Assembly: GCF_910589235.1 (NCBI RefSeq)
Contig: NC_060973.1
Span: 1,863,501-1,927,500, forward strand
Length of the DNA stretch: 64,000 nt
Direction of reading: 5' to 3'
Source of the DNA: Vespa crabro
Lineage: Eukaryota > Arthropoda > Insecta > Hymenoptera > Vespidae
Part shown: in pieces, positions 54,001 through 63,850 of the stretch
Position numbering within the stretch: the first letter of the stretch is position 1
Layout: each line of letters begins with the position of its first letter
The notes under the pieces: model-generated
What the model was told of the DNA's origin: nothing
Seen by the model: only the letters and a program-made list of their open reading frames with translations
Databases searched by the model: none
Program-made: the position numbers and the translations under genes

Positions 54001-54345
54001 AAAAGAGAGAAATGAAAAAAAAAAAAACAAAAAGAAAAAAAAAAAGAGAGAGAGAAAAGAAAAGAAAAAGTTAGTCAAAGGGAATGAAGGAAAATATCCT
54101 GCGACATTTGGCAAGGCAATGTGAAGAAAAAAGAGAAAGATAAAAGAAAAAAAAAAAAAAAAGAGAAAAGAAAAGAAGGAAAAAAGGAGAAAAAAAAGAT
54201 AACGTGCCTTCGCTTAAGGATGGAGGGTGAAAAAAGAAAAAAAAAGAGAAAAATAGAAGAAAAAGAAGAAGAAGTAGAAGAAGAGAAAGAGATGGAAGAG
54301 GTGGTAGAAGAAGAAAGCGTCGGAAAGTTTGACGAAAGGGAAGGA
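54001..54345. repeat. A-rich purine tract
   Basis: About 340 bp of A/G sequence (AAAAG, GAA), interrupted by a short unique segment (54070-54125). Frames are poly-Lys/Glu or poly-Phe/Ser. Confidence 0.88.
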
Positions 54346-54419
54346 GAGATGGCACGCACTCCCTCGTCAAAATGGACGGGCTAAGCTCGTATAAGTCTAA
54401 CGGGATTTTCGATCGTGGG

Positions 54420-54424
54420 TGGTG

Positions 54425-54463
<39 letters not shown>

Positions 54464-54510
54464 TACATATATATATATGCATTTGCATGTGTATGTGTGT
54501 GTAGGCCACA
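54420..54510. repeat. (AT)n and TG-rich tract
   Basis: AT with ATAC interruptions (54427-54478) then GTGTATGTG sequence. Confidence 0.93.
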
Positions 54511-54540
54511 GCCAATGCGAATAAGAGAGAAAGAGAGAGA

Positions 54541-54720
54541 GGAAGAGTAGGTGGGACTCCCTCAAGATGGCGGCTGTAAGGGATGGTTTAGGGCGCATGA
54601 GGGTTGCGGGTGAAGCAATATATCAGTAGAAGACCCTTCTCTCGAGGGTAACTTCAACCCCGACCGATGGTGGCCGTTACCATCTCTTTCTCTCTCTTCG
54701 TCTTTCACCCTATGTAGCCT
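54541..54720. promoter_or_regulatory. Island with canonical YY1/PHO site
   Basis: AAGATGGCGGC (54564-54574) is the full YY1 consensus, whose fly homologue PHO uses the same GCCAT core. The surrounding sequence is complex and GC-richer. Confidence 0.35.
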
Positions 54721-54724
54721 CCAC

Positions 54725-55189
54725 CATCTTCTTCTTCTTCTTCTTCTTCATCTTCTTCTTCTTCTTCTTCTTTTCCATCCATCCATCCATCCATTCGTTC
54801 ATTCTTTCTCATCTTAAGATACGTCTCAAAGATGCTTACCCTCGATCAGTACCACCCTCAAGAAAAAGTGAGAAAGAGAAAGATAGATAGAGATAAAGAG
54901 ATAGAGATAGATAGATGAGAGAGAGAGAGAGAGAGAAAGAGAGAAAGAGAGCCCAGGGGTCCGTTCACGAAAGTATAAACGTCACCGAAGACTGATGGAA
55001 ATGGACGAGACGTTCGAGGGAGGAGCGGACGATCGGGAAATGGTGGAAAATCGAATGGAGGGCGAAACGAGAAAACAGGACGGACTCGAGGGGTGCATTT
55101 CTCTTTCTCCCTTCCCCTCTCTCTCTTTCTCTTTCTCTCTTTTTCTTTCTTCTTTGAGCTAAAAGCTTCGTTCATCGGACTTCTCTCTT

Positions 55190-55230
<41 letters not shown>

Positions 55231-55240
55231 TTCTTATTTT
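54725..55240. repeat. (CTT)n, (CATC)n, GA and CT tracts
   Basis: CTT (54728-54772), CATC (54775-54794), GA/GATA (54862-54952) and CT (55100-55140, 55190-55235). The spacer at 54955-55095 is complex. Confidence 0.88.
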
Positions 55241-55500
55241 CCATTCCGTTCTTTTGTCACGATGATGTCGAATCGATGGAGCAACCCAGAGATATCCTAT
55301 CGGAAGTGACTGGAAAAGGGAGTCCCTATGAGTCCCTCAGAGACGACGAGTTTGACCCGGGGCTTGAGAAATTTATTATAAATTTTTCTGATTGGTTAGA
55401 CCAATAATACATTAGATATATTTATTTTCTTCATCACCGTCGATATACAATTTGATGTTATTTTTCTACGATATATTGACGATACCAAATCGTTTCTTCG
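55241..55500. other. Mixed sequence with an acidic open frame
   Basis: A forward frame (end at 55407) carries about 50 non-repetitive residues ending FDPGLEKFIINFSDWLDQ and a stop. It has no recognisable domain and its start lies in the CT tract, so it is not called as a gene. Confidence 0.2.
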
Positions 55501-55501
55501 A

Positions 55502-55502
<1 letters not shown>

Positions 55503-55572
<70 letters not shown>

Positions 55573-55590
55573 GTAATAATAACAAAAATA
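55503..55590. repeat. Long (AAT)n array
   Basis: About 24 AAT units in a row with a few AGT/AAC variants at the right end. Confidence 0.97.
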
Positions 55591-55878
55591 ATAATGAAAA
55601 AGAAAAAGTAAAAGAAAAATAAATGATCATGAAGAAGGGTTATTACGCGACCGACGTAGAAACTCACAAGGTTTTGCGGACAAAACTCTTGGTTATGAAT
55701 TTCTCGACCTTCGTGTGCTTGTTCATATAATAACTTTGAAATAGAAGGGGAAAGGAAGGAAAGAAAAAGAGAAAAAAGAAAGAAAGAAAGAAAAAAAGAA
55801 ATAAGAAAAGATACGAAAAATCCGCCATCCTACGAATTTCTCCTCTAATCACATTTTCTCTCTTTCTCTCTCTCTCTC

Positions 55879-55942
<64 letters not shown>

Positions 55943-56050
55943 GACGGAAGAGTCGTCGCATGTCGAAATAGAGGAAAGCAAGAGCGTCGAGATAAAAGGA
56001 AAAAAAAAAGGAAAAGAAGAAAACAAAAAAAAGAAAGAAAAAAGAAAAAT
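55591..56050. repeat. A-rich tracts and (AT)30
   Basis: AAAG-rich (55750-55815), CT then a perfect AT array of about 60 bp (55880-55939), then A-rich sequence (55998-56048). Confidence 0.9.
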
Positions 56051-56440
56051 GACTAGAGGGAAGAAATTCGTAAGAGCGAGGACAATACCGAAGGCTCACG
56101 TTAATCGACGCTTGCGGAACGAGACGAAAAAAGAGAACGAGAGAACAAGAAAACGAGTAAACGACAGAGAAAGAGAGAGAGAGAGAGAGAGAGAACAAAA
56201 AAGCATACGTTGGGTCGAGGTAAATCGTGCTTCTCGATGAGGAAAAAGAAAATTTCGAAAGTAAAAGAAGAAGAAGAAGTAGAAGAAGAAGAAACGAAAA
56301 CCGTTCACGGAAATCCAGAGTTGAACGAAATCGCAGAGCTTTTCAATTGCGATTTCCTCTGGCACACTCGAGAAATTCAACCTCTCTCTCTCTCCCTCTC
56401 TCTCTCTCTCTTTCCCTCTCCTTTTCTCTCTTTTTCTTTC

Positions 56441-56485
<45 letters not shown>

Positions 56486-56600
56486 TATTCTCCCCTTTCT
56501 CTCTTCCTTTTCACCCCAAGGTTTCTTGCAAAGATCAGCGAAGGTAGGTGGGTTTGCTTGCAGGATCAAGAATAACACTATTCGAAAAGCTTTTTCTACG
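56051..56600. repeat. GA, GAA and CT tracts with mixed spacers
   Basis: GA (56168-56194), GAA (56262-56292) and CT (56380-56482). Downstream of the CT tract, CACCCCAAG|G (56513-56521) and GCGAAG|GTAGGT (56537-56548) form a very short acceptor-donor pair; no frame makes this convincing. Confidence 0.75.
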
Positions 56601-56718
56601 TTTTTAAAATGCACGTTCGTACCGAACCGATGCGTAACTCGGTAGAACGTAGTAGATGCGGGAAAAATTGTTGAAGGGAAAAATTTTCGAGGCGTAAAAG
56701 AAAAACTGCTGCTAGTCG

Positions 56719-56755
<37 letters not shown>

Positions 56756-57150
56756 TTTTCTCTTTCTTTCTCTTTCTCTCTCTCTCTCTCTCTTTTCTCT
56801 AGTAAGGTGCAAAGAAATACAGATGTAAAACAACGAAAGAGGAAGTACAGAGAGAAAGAGAGAAACGAATAGGCATAAGAAGAGAGAAAAAGAGTAAGAG
56901 AGAAAGAGAAAAAAGAGAGGGAGAGAGAGAGAGAGAGAGAAAGAGAAACGAATGAAAAGCTTCGAGCGTGCGGTAAACATCGAGCGTGTAATTCGCTCTT
57001 TAAAGAACACTTGGACGATAATTAAGCTGGCGTAGGGTGCTCCGAAAGGGAGTGAGTAAGTTAGAGAGAGAGAGAGAGAGAAAGTGAGTAAGAGAGAGAG
57101 AAAGAGAGAGAAAGAACACGACGTGCGAAAAAGAAGGAGAGAAAGACGAA
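56601..57150. repeat. (AT)n, CT and GA tracts
   Basis: AT (56722-56752), CT (56758-56802, ending TTTTCTCTAG), GA (56838-56946) and GA (57062-57116). Confidence 0.85.
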
Positions 57151-57345
57151 GTGGAAGTCAACGGAGGAGGGCAGGAGTGCGGACAGAGTTGAAAAGATCT
57201 TTTTCCGTTTATTTTTCGTAACCATGGCATGGAAAGACACGTGGTGCGGTTTTTAATTAGCACCAGGGGTACACTCCCCCAAGCGGATGAAGAATCTCGG
57301 GCTTAGAATTTACCTACTCCTCCTCGCCCGTCCTACCATTCTCTT
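57151..57345. other. Mixed-sequence island
   Basis: Complex sequence around TAACCATGGCATGG and GCACCAGGGGTAC. No supported feature. Confidence 0.3.
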
Positions 57346-57475
57346 TCTTCCTCTCTCTCTCTCTCTCTCTTTTTTCTTCTTCCATCCTCTTCTTTTTCTC
57401 TCCATCTCTCTTTCGTCGACGTCGACAGCGTCGTCGTCGTCGTCGTTGATGTCGATGTCGTCGTCGTTGCATTTG
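57346..57475. repeat. CT and (GTC)n tracts
   Basis: CT (57346-57372) and GTC/GTTGAT units (57413-57466). Confidence 0.9.
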
Positions 57476-57720
57476 CCAGTCCCTAGATACGTTTCTCGTT
57501 CTCTCGTGTTCGGTCAAGAGGGTTGGCCTGAAAACTCAGACGACGATTTCGAGAATCGTTGTGTTATTATCGAAACGAAAAACGACAAGCGCGAGTTTTC
57601 CTCGTTTTCACCGAACTCCTCTCTTATCGACTCCTCTTCTCTCCTCTTCTCTCATCTTTTCTCTCGATTCGTTCCATCTCGCTCGCTCGTTCGCTCGTTC
57701 GTTCGCGCGCAAACTTTTTC
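57476..57720. other. Mixed sequence
   Basis: A forward frame reads about 45 non-repetitive residues around 57476-57625 (RYVSRSLVFGQEGWPENSDD and onward). No known domain, acceptor or donor supports an exon. Confidence 0.25.
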
Positions 57721-58091
57721 TATCCTACCAATCTACCTATCTACCTACCTACCTATCTACCTATCTATCTACCTACCTACCTACCAACCTATCTACCTAC
57801 ACCAATTTTTACTAATTTTTTTGTCTTCTCCTTTTAATTCTTCTTCTCCTTCTTTGATTTTATTTTTTGCGTCTTTTTCTTTCTTTCTTTCTTTTTCTTT
57901 TTCTTTTTTGCTATTACGTTTGACCGAATCTCCGATTGGAAAAATTTCTTCAACTATTCCTTACCCTCTCCTTTGGCATGATTTTTCTGGTTTACTTTTC
58001 ATGTTTTTTTTTTTTGCTTTCATTTCTTTTCTTTCCTTCTTTTATCTTTTTTTGTTCTTTTAATTAAGAATTTTTCGAACATCTATAGTGT

Positions 58092-58143
<52 letters not shown>

Positions 58144-58152
58144 AAGAGAAGA
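57721..58152. repeat. (CTAC/CTAT)n, T-rich and (GA)n
   Basis: CTAC/CTAT tetranucleotides (57724-57811), T/C-rich sequence (57830-58065) and GA (58090-58152). Confidence 0.9.
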
Positions 58153-58341
58153 GAGACATTAATAACAGAGTCTTTCGATTTGTCAAAGATCAATATTAAT
58201 ATTGTTCTCCAATGTCGACTGAAATACATATATTTTATCATTTGTCCTTCCAAATTGGCAGCTTGGCATACTTAACCAAAGTAGCACGTTCCGGTCAATG
58301 AAGAGAAAAAAAGGGCTCAAATATTGAACTTCCTTTAACCA

Positions 58342-58381
<40 letters not shown>

Positions 58382-58585
58382 CTTTCCTCTCTTTTTCAAT
58401 TGTCCGCGTTTCCTTAGGGAGTTTGCTTCATTAATTAATGCCAGAAGGTAATACTGTAATTTCAGTAGTTACTGGAGCACCTCAAACGAGTCGATTCTTT
58501 GTAATTCAAGACGACCTCCTTTTCTTATTCGTCATTTTTCAATGTAACTAAAACGATGACAATCCAATTCCTCGTTGATTGTACT

Positions 58586-58588
<3 letters not shown>
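58153..58588. other. Unique AT-rich DNA with CT tract
   Basis: CT at 58345-58390. GTAATACTG and CAGTAGTTAC near 58448-58473 form a 9-bp stem with a 6-nt loop, too short for a microRNA precursor. Confidence 0.4.

Positions 58589-58650
<62 letters not shown>
58589..58650. repeat. (AT)n microsatellite
   Basis: Perfect AT array of about 60 bp. Confidence 0.97.
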
Positions 58651-58651
<1 letters not shown>

Positions 58652-59090
58652 AAACGTTATAAAATACAAATATATACAAATATTTATATAATTAATATAA
58701 AAGAAGATTTAAAAAATATCTTTAGTCCGAATTATCTAAATTAATTATTATTTTTATTCTTAATATTTATTAATATATTTTTATTCTTAATATTTTTTTA
58801 ATTGAATTAATATCACTATATCTAAATTGCTCTTCCTTTATCCCCCAAAGGCAAATTAAATATAAAAAATTCATATGTGTACTTCTAATTTATAATTAAC
58901 ATTATAACAATACAGACAAAAAAAAAACACATACACATACTCATACATACATACACATACACATACACACACACACATGTATATATATTTATAAATGTAT
59001 GTGTATCTCTATATGTTTGCGTGTTAATAATAAAACAAAAGTTTGACGAGCCCTTATGGTCTTTCATTCCTTTCAATGAGGCCCATATTG
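58651..59090. other. AT-rich DNA with CATA/CA tract
   Basis: CACATA/CATA/CA units (58927-58978). 58942-58988 is a 47-bp alternating purine-pyrimidine run. The rest is unique AT-rich. Confidence 0.6.
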
Positions 59091-59337
59091 AAAGATAAGG
59101 TGGAGAGAAGAGGTGGTGCTACTGCTGCTGGTGATAGCCAGAGTAGGAAAGACTGTAATAGCAAGAGAACCAACATGGAATAGGGATAAAGGGAAGGGGG
59201 GGGCCAGTACGGAGGTGAGTTTAGGGGGTGAGAGTAAGAGGGGGTAGTTGAATCGTCGAGTTCACCGACGTTTTATACGTCGTCGAGTTTCATGCGGCAG
59301 GGTAATTTTTTTATTAGCTTGAAAACCACTCGACGCT
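59091..59337. other. G-rich mixed island
   Basis: Several long G-runs (GGGGGGGG near 59197, GGGGG near 59225 and 59240). GGAG|GTGAGT (donor-like) lies near 59211-59220 with only short open frames before it and no strong acceptor. Confidence 0.35.
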
Positions 59338-59347
59338 TCGTCGTCGT

Positions 59348-59393
<46 letters not shown>

Positions 59394-59546
59394 TCGTCGT
59401 TGTCGTCGTTGTGTCGCAAACTCGTCTGTGAGAGATCCACCCTTGCTAAAAAGATCGGCCAACCATTCCTCTCATCCACGATAGATCTGTCCCTCTTTTT
59501 CTCTCTCTTTCTCTCCCTCTCCCTCTCTCTCTCTTTCCCTCTCATT

Positions 59547-59590
<44 letters not shown>

Positions 59591-59600
59591 ACAGTCAGTC
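59338..59600. repeat. (GTC)n and CT tracts
   Basis: A GTC array with CGTT variants (59338-59412) and CT (59490-59590), with a unique spacer. Confidence 0.93.
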
Positions 59601-60042
59601 AACCCTCCTCGTCGTTTCTCGCACACCCACACGAAAGAATACAGACTTTTTCCCATTTAAACTCTCACCCTCTTCCCCCTGCTCCCTAACCCCGTCCCCC
59701 TTGCTACCTCCGCCGCCGTCCACCCTCCTCACCCCGACGAAACTCCCTCCTTCTCCTCTCCACTTGTCCGTCCGTCCTTCCAGAACCGTGCATCTCCAAA
59801 CAGGCAAAAAGGAGCAACGTAGTCGCAGCTAGTCGTTTGCTTTATTAAGTAATTTCATACGAATCAAGAGATCCATCCCGAAGCGATCACTATTATTAGA
59901 ATCACTTATTTCCTTAGTTACTTTATCGTTATTATCGAATATACCATCGATAAAGGAAGTTGAAAGAAATGATTGAAAAAGAGAAAGGATATCGAATTGA
60001 TTAATATTTTATTTACATATATAATATATTTCTCTTTTTCTC

Positions 60043-60047
<5 letters not shown>
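59601..60047. other. C-rich then AT-rich unique DNA
   Basis: C-rich sequence (59655-59760) then AT-rich. No supported exon. Confidence 0.4.
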
Positions 60048-60081
<34 letters not shown>

Positions 60082-60216
60082 TTTTTTTTTCTTTCCCCTC
60101 TCAATTTTAAATAAAGTTAATGTATACCATTAAATTTGCATTCGATTTCGAAGGTAACTCGTTTTACAACGATTAGTTAGCTAGCTTCTTTTAATTTCTT
60201 ACATACCTCTCTTCTG

Positions 60217-60271
<55 letters not shown>

Positions 60272-60275
60272 ACTT
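60048..60275. repeat. CT tracts
   Basis: CT at 60048-60079 and CT/CTTT at 60217-60270. The second forms a long pyrimidine tract directly upstream of the acceptor-like CAG at 60281-60283. Confidence 0.93.
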
Positions 60276-60283
60276 TAAACCAG

Positions 60284-60366
60284 AGCAAGCTTGCTTTTCT
60301 TTGACTTTCGAAAACGTGATTCGAAACGACGTCTTTCACGAGGAGGAAAGTATTCCGCATCGACAG
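60284..60366 (+). other. Possible 83-nt internal exon
   Basis: Flanked by a long pyrimidine tract ending ACTTTAAACCAG and by a consensus donor CAG|GTGAGC. Two forward frames are open across it: one reads QACFSLTFENVIRNDVFHEE then ESIPHRQ (phase 2 in, phase 0 out); the other is basic and Ser-rich. No family recognised. This is the best splice-site pair found, but a (CT)n tract supplies half the evidence. Confidence 0.2.
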
Positions 60367-60390
60367 GTGAGCAAGTCAAGAACTTAAGAC

Positions 60391-60465
60391 CTTAAGCAAC
60401 CCCTCCCCTCCCCCGACCCGTTCCCCCGACCCACCCCACTTTTCTCCGTAACCGGGGTGCTTAAG
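60391..60465. other. Inverted repeat enclosing C-rich quadruplex candidate
   Basis: CTTAAGCA-A-CCCC (60391-60403) pairs with GGGGTGCTTAAG (60454-60465), one bulge. The loop plus arm holds seven C-runs of three or more between 60400 and 60437, including CCCCCGACCC twice. The minus strand is therefore a strong G-quadruplex candidate. Confidence 0.65.
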
Positions 60466-60645
60466 AACTTTTAAAGGGTGATGAACTCGTTTTACGTGCA
60501 CGCGCCGCTTATTACGTACGACGAGCCGAGAAAATACTACCCAAGGTTTGCTCGAGGCTAATGATATTTCGAGCGGAGAGAAACGCGATTTAATCATTTT
60601 TAACGCTAATTTAAGCGTACCTTTTTTTTTGCTTTTCTTTTCTCT
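60466..60645. other. Mixed-sequence island
   Basis: Complex sequence. A minus frame (60376-60690) has about 80 non-repetitive residues without recognisable domain. Confidence 0.3.
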
Positions 60646-61180
60646 CTCTTCCTCTCTCTCTCTCTCTCTTTTTTTTTTGCAATCTATCATGTTGAGAAAG
60701 AGAGAGAAAGAGAGAGAGAGAGAGAAAGAGAGTTAACAACGTCTCTACATTTAATATACGAGGAAAAATATTCGTTCCATTTCTTTTTTACTTTTTTATT
60801 ATTTTTTTATATATATATATTCTTTTTGTTTTATTTTTATAAATTTTTTTCATTATCATTCTCTCTCTTCTTCGTCATATTTTTTACTATACCAATATCA
60901 TAGAAATCTTATTATAAAAATATTTTCTTATTCATAATAATGACAATATCCATTGAAACGTTACTTATAAATCGATTATTATTAAACAGTATTTAATTAA
61001 GGAACGAAAATAAAGCGAACGATATTAATGGATTATATCATTCGATTATATAAAAATGTATTTTTGGATTTAAGATTTCTTATCGTATTTCGTTTTTGTG
61101 CTTCTTTTTTCTTTTCCTTCTTTTATTCCCTTTTCCTTTTTCCTTTTTTTATTAGAAACAAAGTTAAATAAAATTCTCTT

Positions 61181-61215
<35 letters not shown>

Positions 61216-61250
61216 TTTGTTAAAATCTCAAGAGGATCAACCCTTTGCTC
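60646..61250. repeat. CT/T-rich, GA and AT-rich DNA
   Basis: CT/T (60640-60680), GA (60694-60732), T/A-rich DNA (60780-61170) and CT (61180-61215). Confidence 0.75.
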
Positions 61251-61612
61251 ACCTAATGCTTTTCATATTTTTTAAAAGTTACTAGAAAAATGAAAAAAAA
61301 AGAAAAAAAAAAGAAAAAGAAAAAAGAAAAAAAAAGAGGAAGAAAAAATCGTTTCGCGTATTCACGAACATTAAAGGAAAAGAAAACGTCTTGAGCGAGT
61401 TCCAATCGGCGACGTAAATAAATCGATCTGCCCACCTATTTCTCTTCGTCGTCCTGAATCCCCACACTCGATCAGAGACATCGAAATACGTCGACATAAA
61501 GAAAGAAAGAAAGAAAGAGAGATAGATAGATAGATAGATAGAGATAGAGATAGAGAAAGAGAAAGAGAAAAAGAGAGAGAGAGAGAGGGAGGGAAAAAGA
61601 GAGAGAGAGAAC
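61251..61612. repeat. A-rich tract, unique spacer, GAAA/GATA/GA
   Basis: Interrupted poly-A (61289-61345), unique spacer (61350-61495), then GAAA, GATA and GA repeats (61498-61612). Confidence 0.85.
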
Positions 61613-61770
61613 ATAGGATCGTTCTTCCACTTGCCAGAGATCGAATTTCTCGTTAAGCCAGTCTTACTCTCTGCCAGTGCCCGAAACGAATTTGCGATCA
61701 GTACGACATTGAGGATTTATTTCCTGTGAACGTCCTTTTATCATCCCTTTCTTCCCTTTAATGCCGACTA
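61613..61770. other. Mixed-sequence spacer
   Basis: About 150 bp of unique sequence with no supported exon or palindrome. Confidence 0.35.
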
Positions 61771-61898
61771 AAAAGAAAAAAAAAGAAAAAAAAAAAAAAA
61801 GAAAAAAAGAAAAGAAAGGAAAAAAAGGACGAAGAAGAAAAAAGTAAAGAAAGTGAAAGAAAAGAAAAGAAAAGAAAAGAAAAGAAAAGAAAAGAAAA
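61771..61898. repeat. Poly-A and (AAAAG)n
   Basis: Interrupted poly-A, then a pentanucleotide AAAAG array (61855-61898). Confidence 0.93.
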
Positions 61899-62147
61899 TT
61901 CCAACCCACTATGTCAAGTAAGGTGACAATAAATGGATTTACGGATCGATTACTATGTAATTCGGCTCAGTAACAAGAACATTGGCCACGAGAGAGAATC
62001 GTAAACGTAGCCCTGGTGCAATTAATCACCGAACGCTAATTATTTAGACGGTTAGAACGAGTTCTAAGCGTCCATGAGGAGTAGTTCCGTCATCAAATGT
62101 AGTAGGGTCGTTTGAGAAGGTGAAAGGTTGCTCTGTTGGGAGAAAGA
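61899..62147. other. Mixed unique DNA
   Basis: No repeat tract or supported exon. Confidence 0.35.
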
Positions 62148-62273
62148 AGAGGAGGAAGAAGAAGATGAAGAAGAAGAAGAAGAAGAAAAAGAAGAAAAGC
62201 AAGAAGAAGAAGAAGAAGAAGAAGAAGAAGAGGGGAAATATAAGGAGAAGGAAGAGGAAAAGGACAGAGGATG

Positions 62274-62333
<60 letters not shown>

Positions 62334-62335
62334 AG
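62148..62335. repeat. (GAA)n and (GA)25
   Basis: GAA/AAG array (62148-62232) and a perfect GA tract (62280-62329). Confidence 0.96.
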
Positions 62336-62497
62336 AGGAGAGTGGAAACGGTAGTTGTGGAGAGGTGAAGGGTAGGATATGCCGGGTAGGTTGAGACTCA
62401 CGCAAGAGTAAATTGATTAGAATTAAAGGGTTGGCTGGCAGCTGGTGCTGCGGGGGTGCTACACTTTCATAGAGAAAGAGAGAGAGAGGGAACATGT

Positions 62498-62578
62498 GGA
62501 GAAGAGAAGAGAAGAGAAGAGAAGAGAAGCGAAGAGAAGAGAAGCGAAGAGAAGAGAAGCGAAGAGAAGAGAAGAGAA
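62498..62578 (+). repeat. (GAGAA)n with a 15-bp higher-order unit
   Basis: GAGAA pentamers in which GCGAAGAGAAGAGAA repeats exactly three times (62529-62543, 62544-62558, 62559-62573): a single-base variant was amplified with its two neighbours. Confidence 0.95.
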
Positions 62579-62658
62579 TAGGGTGGGAGGAAGAGAGGGA
62601 GAGAGGATACAACGGTGACCACAGCCTCGACGCTGATTGGTCGAGTCAAGTTTGTGGC

Positions 62659-62815
62659 AAGATGGCTGGCTGGTGGTGCTGCCGTTGCTGCTATTGCTAC
62701 TGCTTCTACTGCTATTGCTGCTACTACTACTGCTGCTGCTGCTGCTGGTGCTACTGCTGCTACTGCTATTACTGCTTCTGCTACTGCTACTGCTGTTGGC
62801 ACTGGCGCTGTCGGT
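62659..62815. repeat. YY1-type word and (CTG/CTA)n array
   Basis: AAGATGGCTGGC (62659-62670) is followed by an imperfect CTG/CTA/CTT trinucleotide array (62676-62812), about 45 units. Frames read poly-Leu, poly-Cys/Tyr or poly-Ala and lack start or splice support. Confidence 0.9.
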
Positions 62816-63280
62816 GGTGTTCTCTATCTGCCTTTCTCTTTCTCTCTCTCTCACACCCTCTATCTATCTATCTTCTCTTTCTCTCTCATCCTCAACGCCG
62901 ACGGCGAGTTCCCTTCTACGCGGCCTCTAAGATGCTTTACCTATGTGCCAAATAGATGTATGTACGTGTACACGGCTGTTCGAAACAATGCTGGGCGTGC
63001 AACCACCTCGCAACCCTTCTTCACCCTTCTCTACCTTCCCTCACCTATCTCCATCTAACTTCATCTATCTTTCTCTTCGTCCTTTTGCTACATCTTTCTC
63101 TTTCCTTCTCTCCCTCTCTCTCTCTCTCTCTCTCTGGAGCACTGTATCTATCGTTCTATCTCTCTCATACAAACCCTTACCACTACCTTTACGTATTACC
63201 ACCAACCACCACCCACTCGCCCAACCCCATCGTAGTTTCCAATGCCGTCCCTCTCTCTCTCTCTCTCTCTCTCTCTTCCA
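62816..63280. repeat. CT tracts with mixed spacers
   Basis: CT (62828-62887), CT (63105-63135) and CT (63249-63276). Spacers at 62890-63060 and 63140-63245 are unique, without supported exons. Confidence 0.8.
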
Positions 63281-63600
63281 ACATTCGCCGCCATCACCTC
63301 CACCCCGGCCGTTTCCCCCTTTTCCTCCTTCTCCTCCTCCCCCACGCCCTCTTCCCACCCTTTCCTCCGACAGGCTCCTTTCTCGATCCAATCCACAAGC
63401 AAGCGGGTAGCAGCGTAAGTACGAGAACACCGGCGCGGTCTCAAAGAGAATGCGATAATACGAAGAACTTCGACTAATGAGTTAATAGTTGGTGCCTCGC
63501 GTTATACCAGCGTACCGTGAGTACTTTATTCGACGTCGCCCAGAGCAACGAGATTATAACGCCTTATGTGAAAGCGTGGAAGTACGTTACGGATACTACC
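63281..63600. other. C-rich then mixed sequence
   Basis: C-rich DNA to 63370 with GCCGCCAT (63287-63294, PHO/YY1 core). AGCAGC|GTAAGT near 63407-63418 is donor-like. Non-repetitive frames (63489-63674, 63517-63762) lack recognisable domains. Confidence 0.3.
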
Positions 63601-63797
63601 ATGCTTATATTATATATTATATATTATATACATATGGTATGTCTATGTTTGTATATATGTATATATATATATAAAATGTATATTTCTATATTTCCACACT
63701 TATACACGTGCACGTATTATACATACATATGTTCGTTTCAATGTTCATTTAAAAAAAATTAGAAATTATTGTAACTCTAGCAGCGATTTATATATTA

Positions 63798-63850
<53 letters not shown>

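Noticed and set aside
58448..58473. TAATACTG in a small hairpin, recalling the miR-8/200 seed
   Set aside because: The stem is only 9-12 bp with a 6-nt loop and the bases after the seed do not match miR-8.
61254..61282. Minus-strand microexon-like segment between TTTTTCTAG and TAG|GTGAGC
   Set aside because: Only about 28 nt, AT-rich with in-frame stops, and the acceptor tract is a poly-A/T repeat.
62494..63477. Several long forward frames (up to 173 codons)
   Set aside because: Translation of GAGAA, CTG and CT repeats; no start context or conserved domain.
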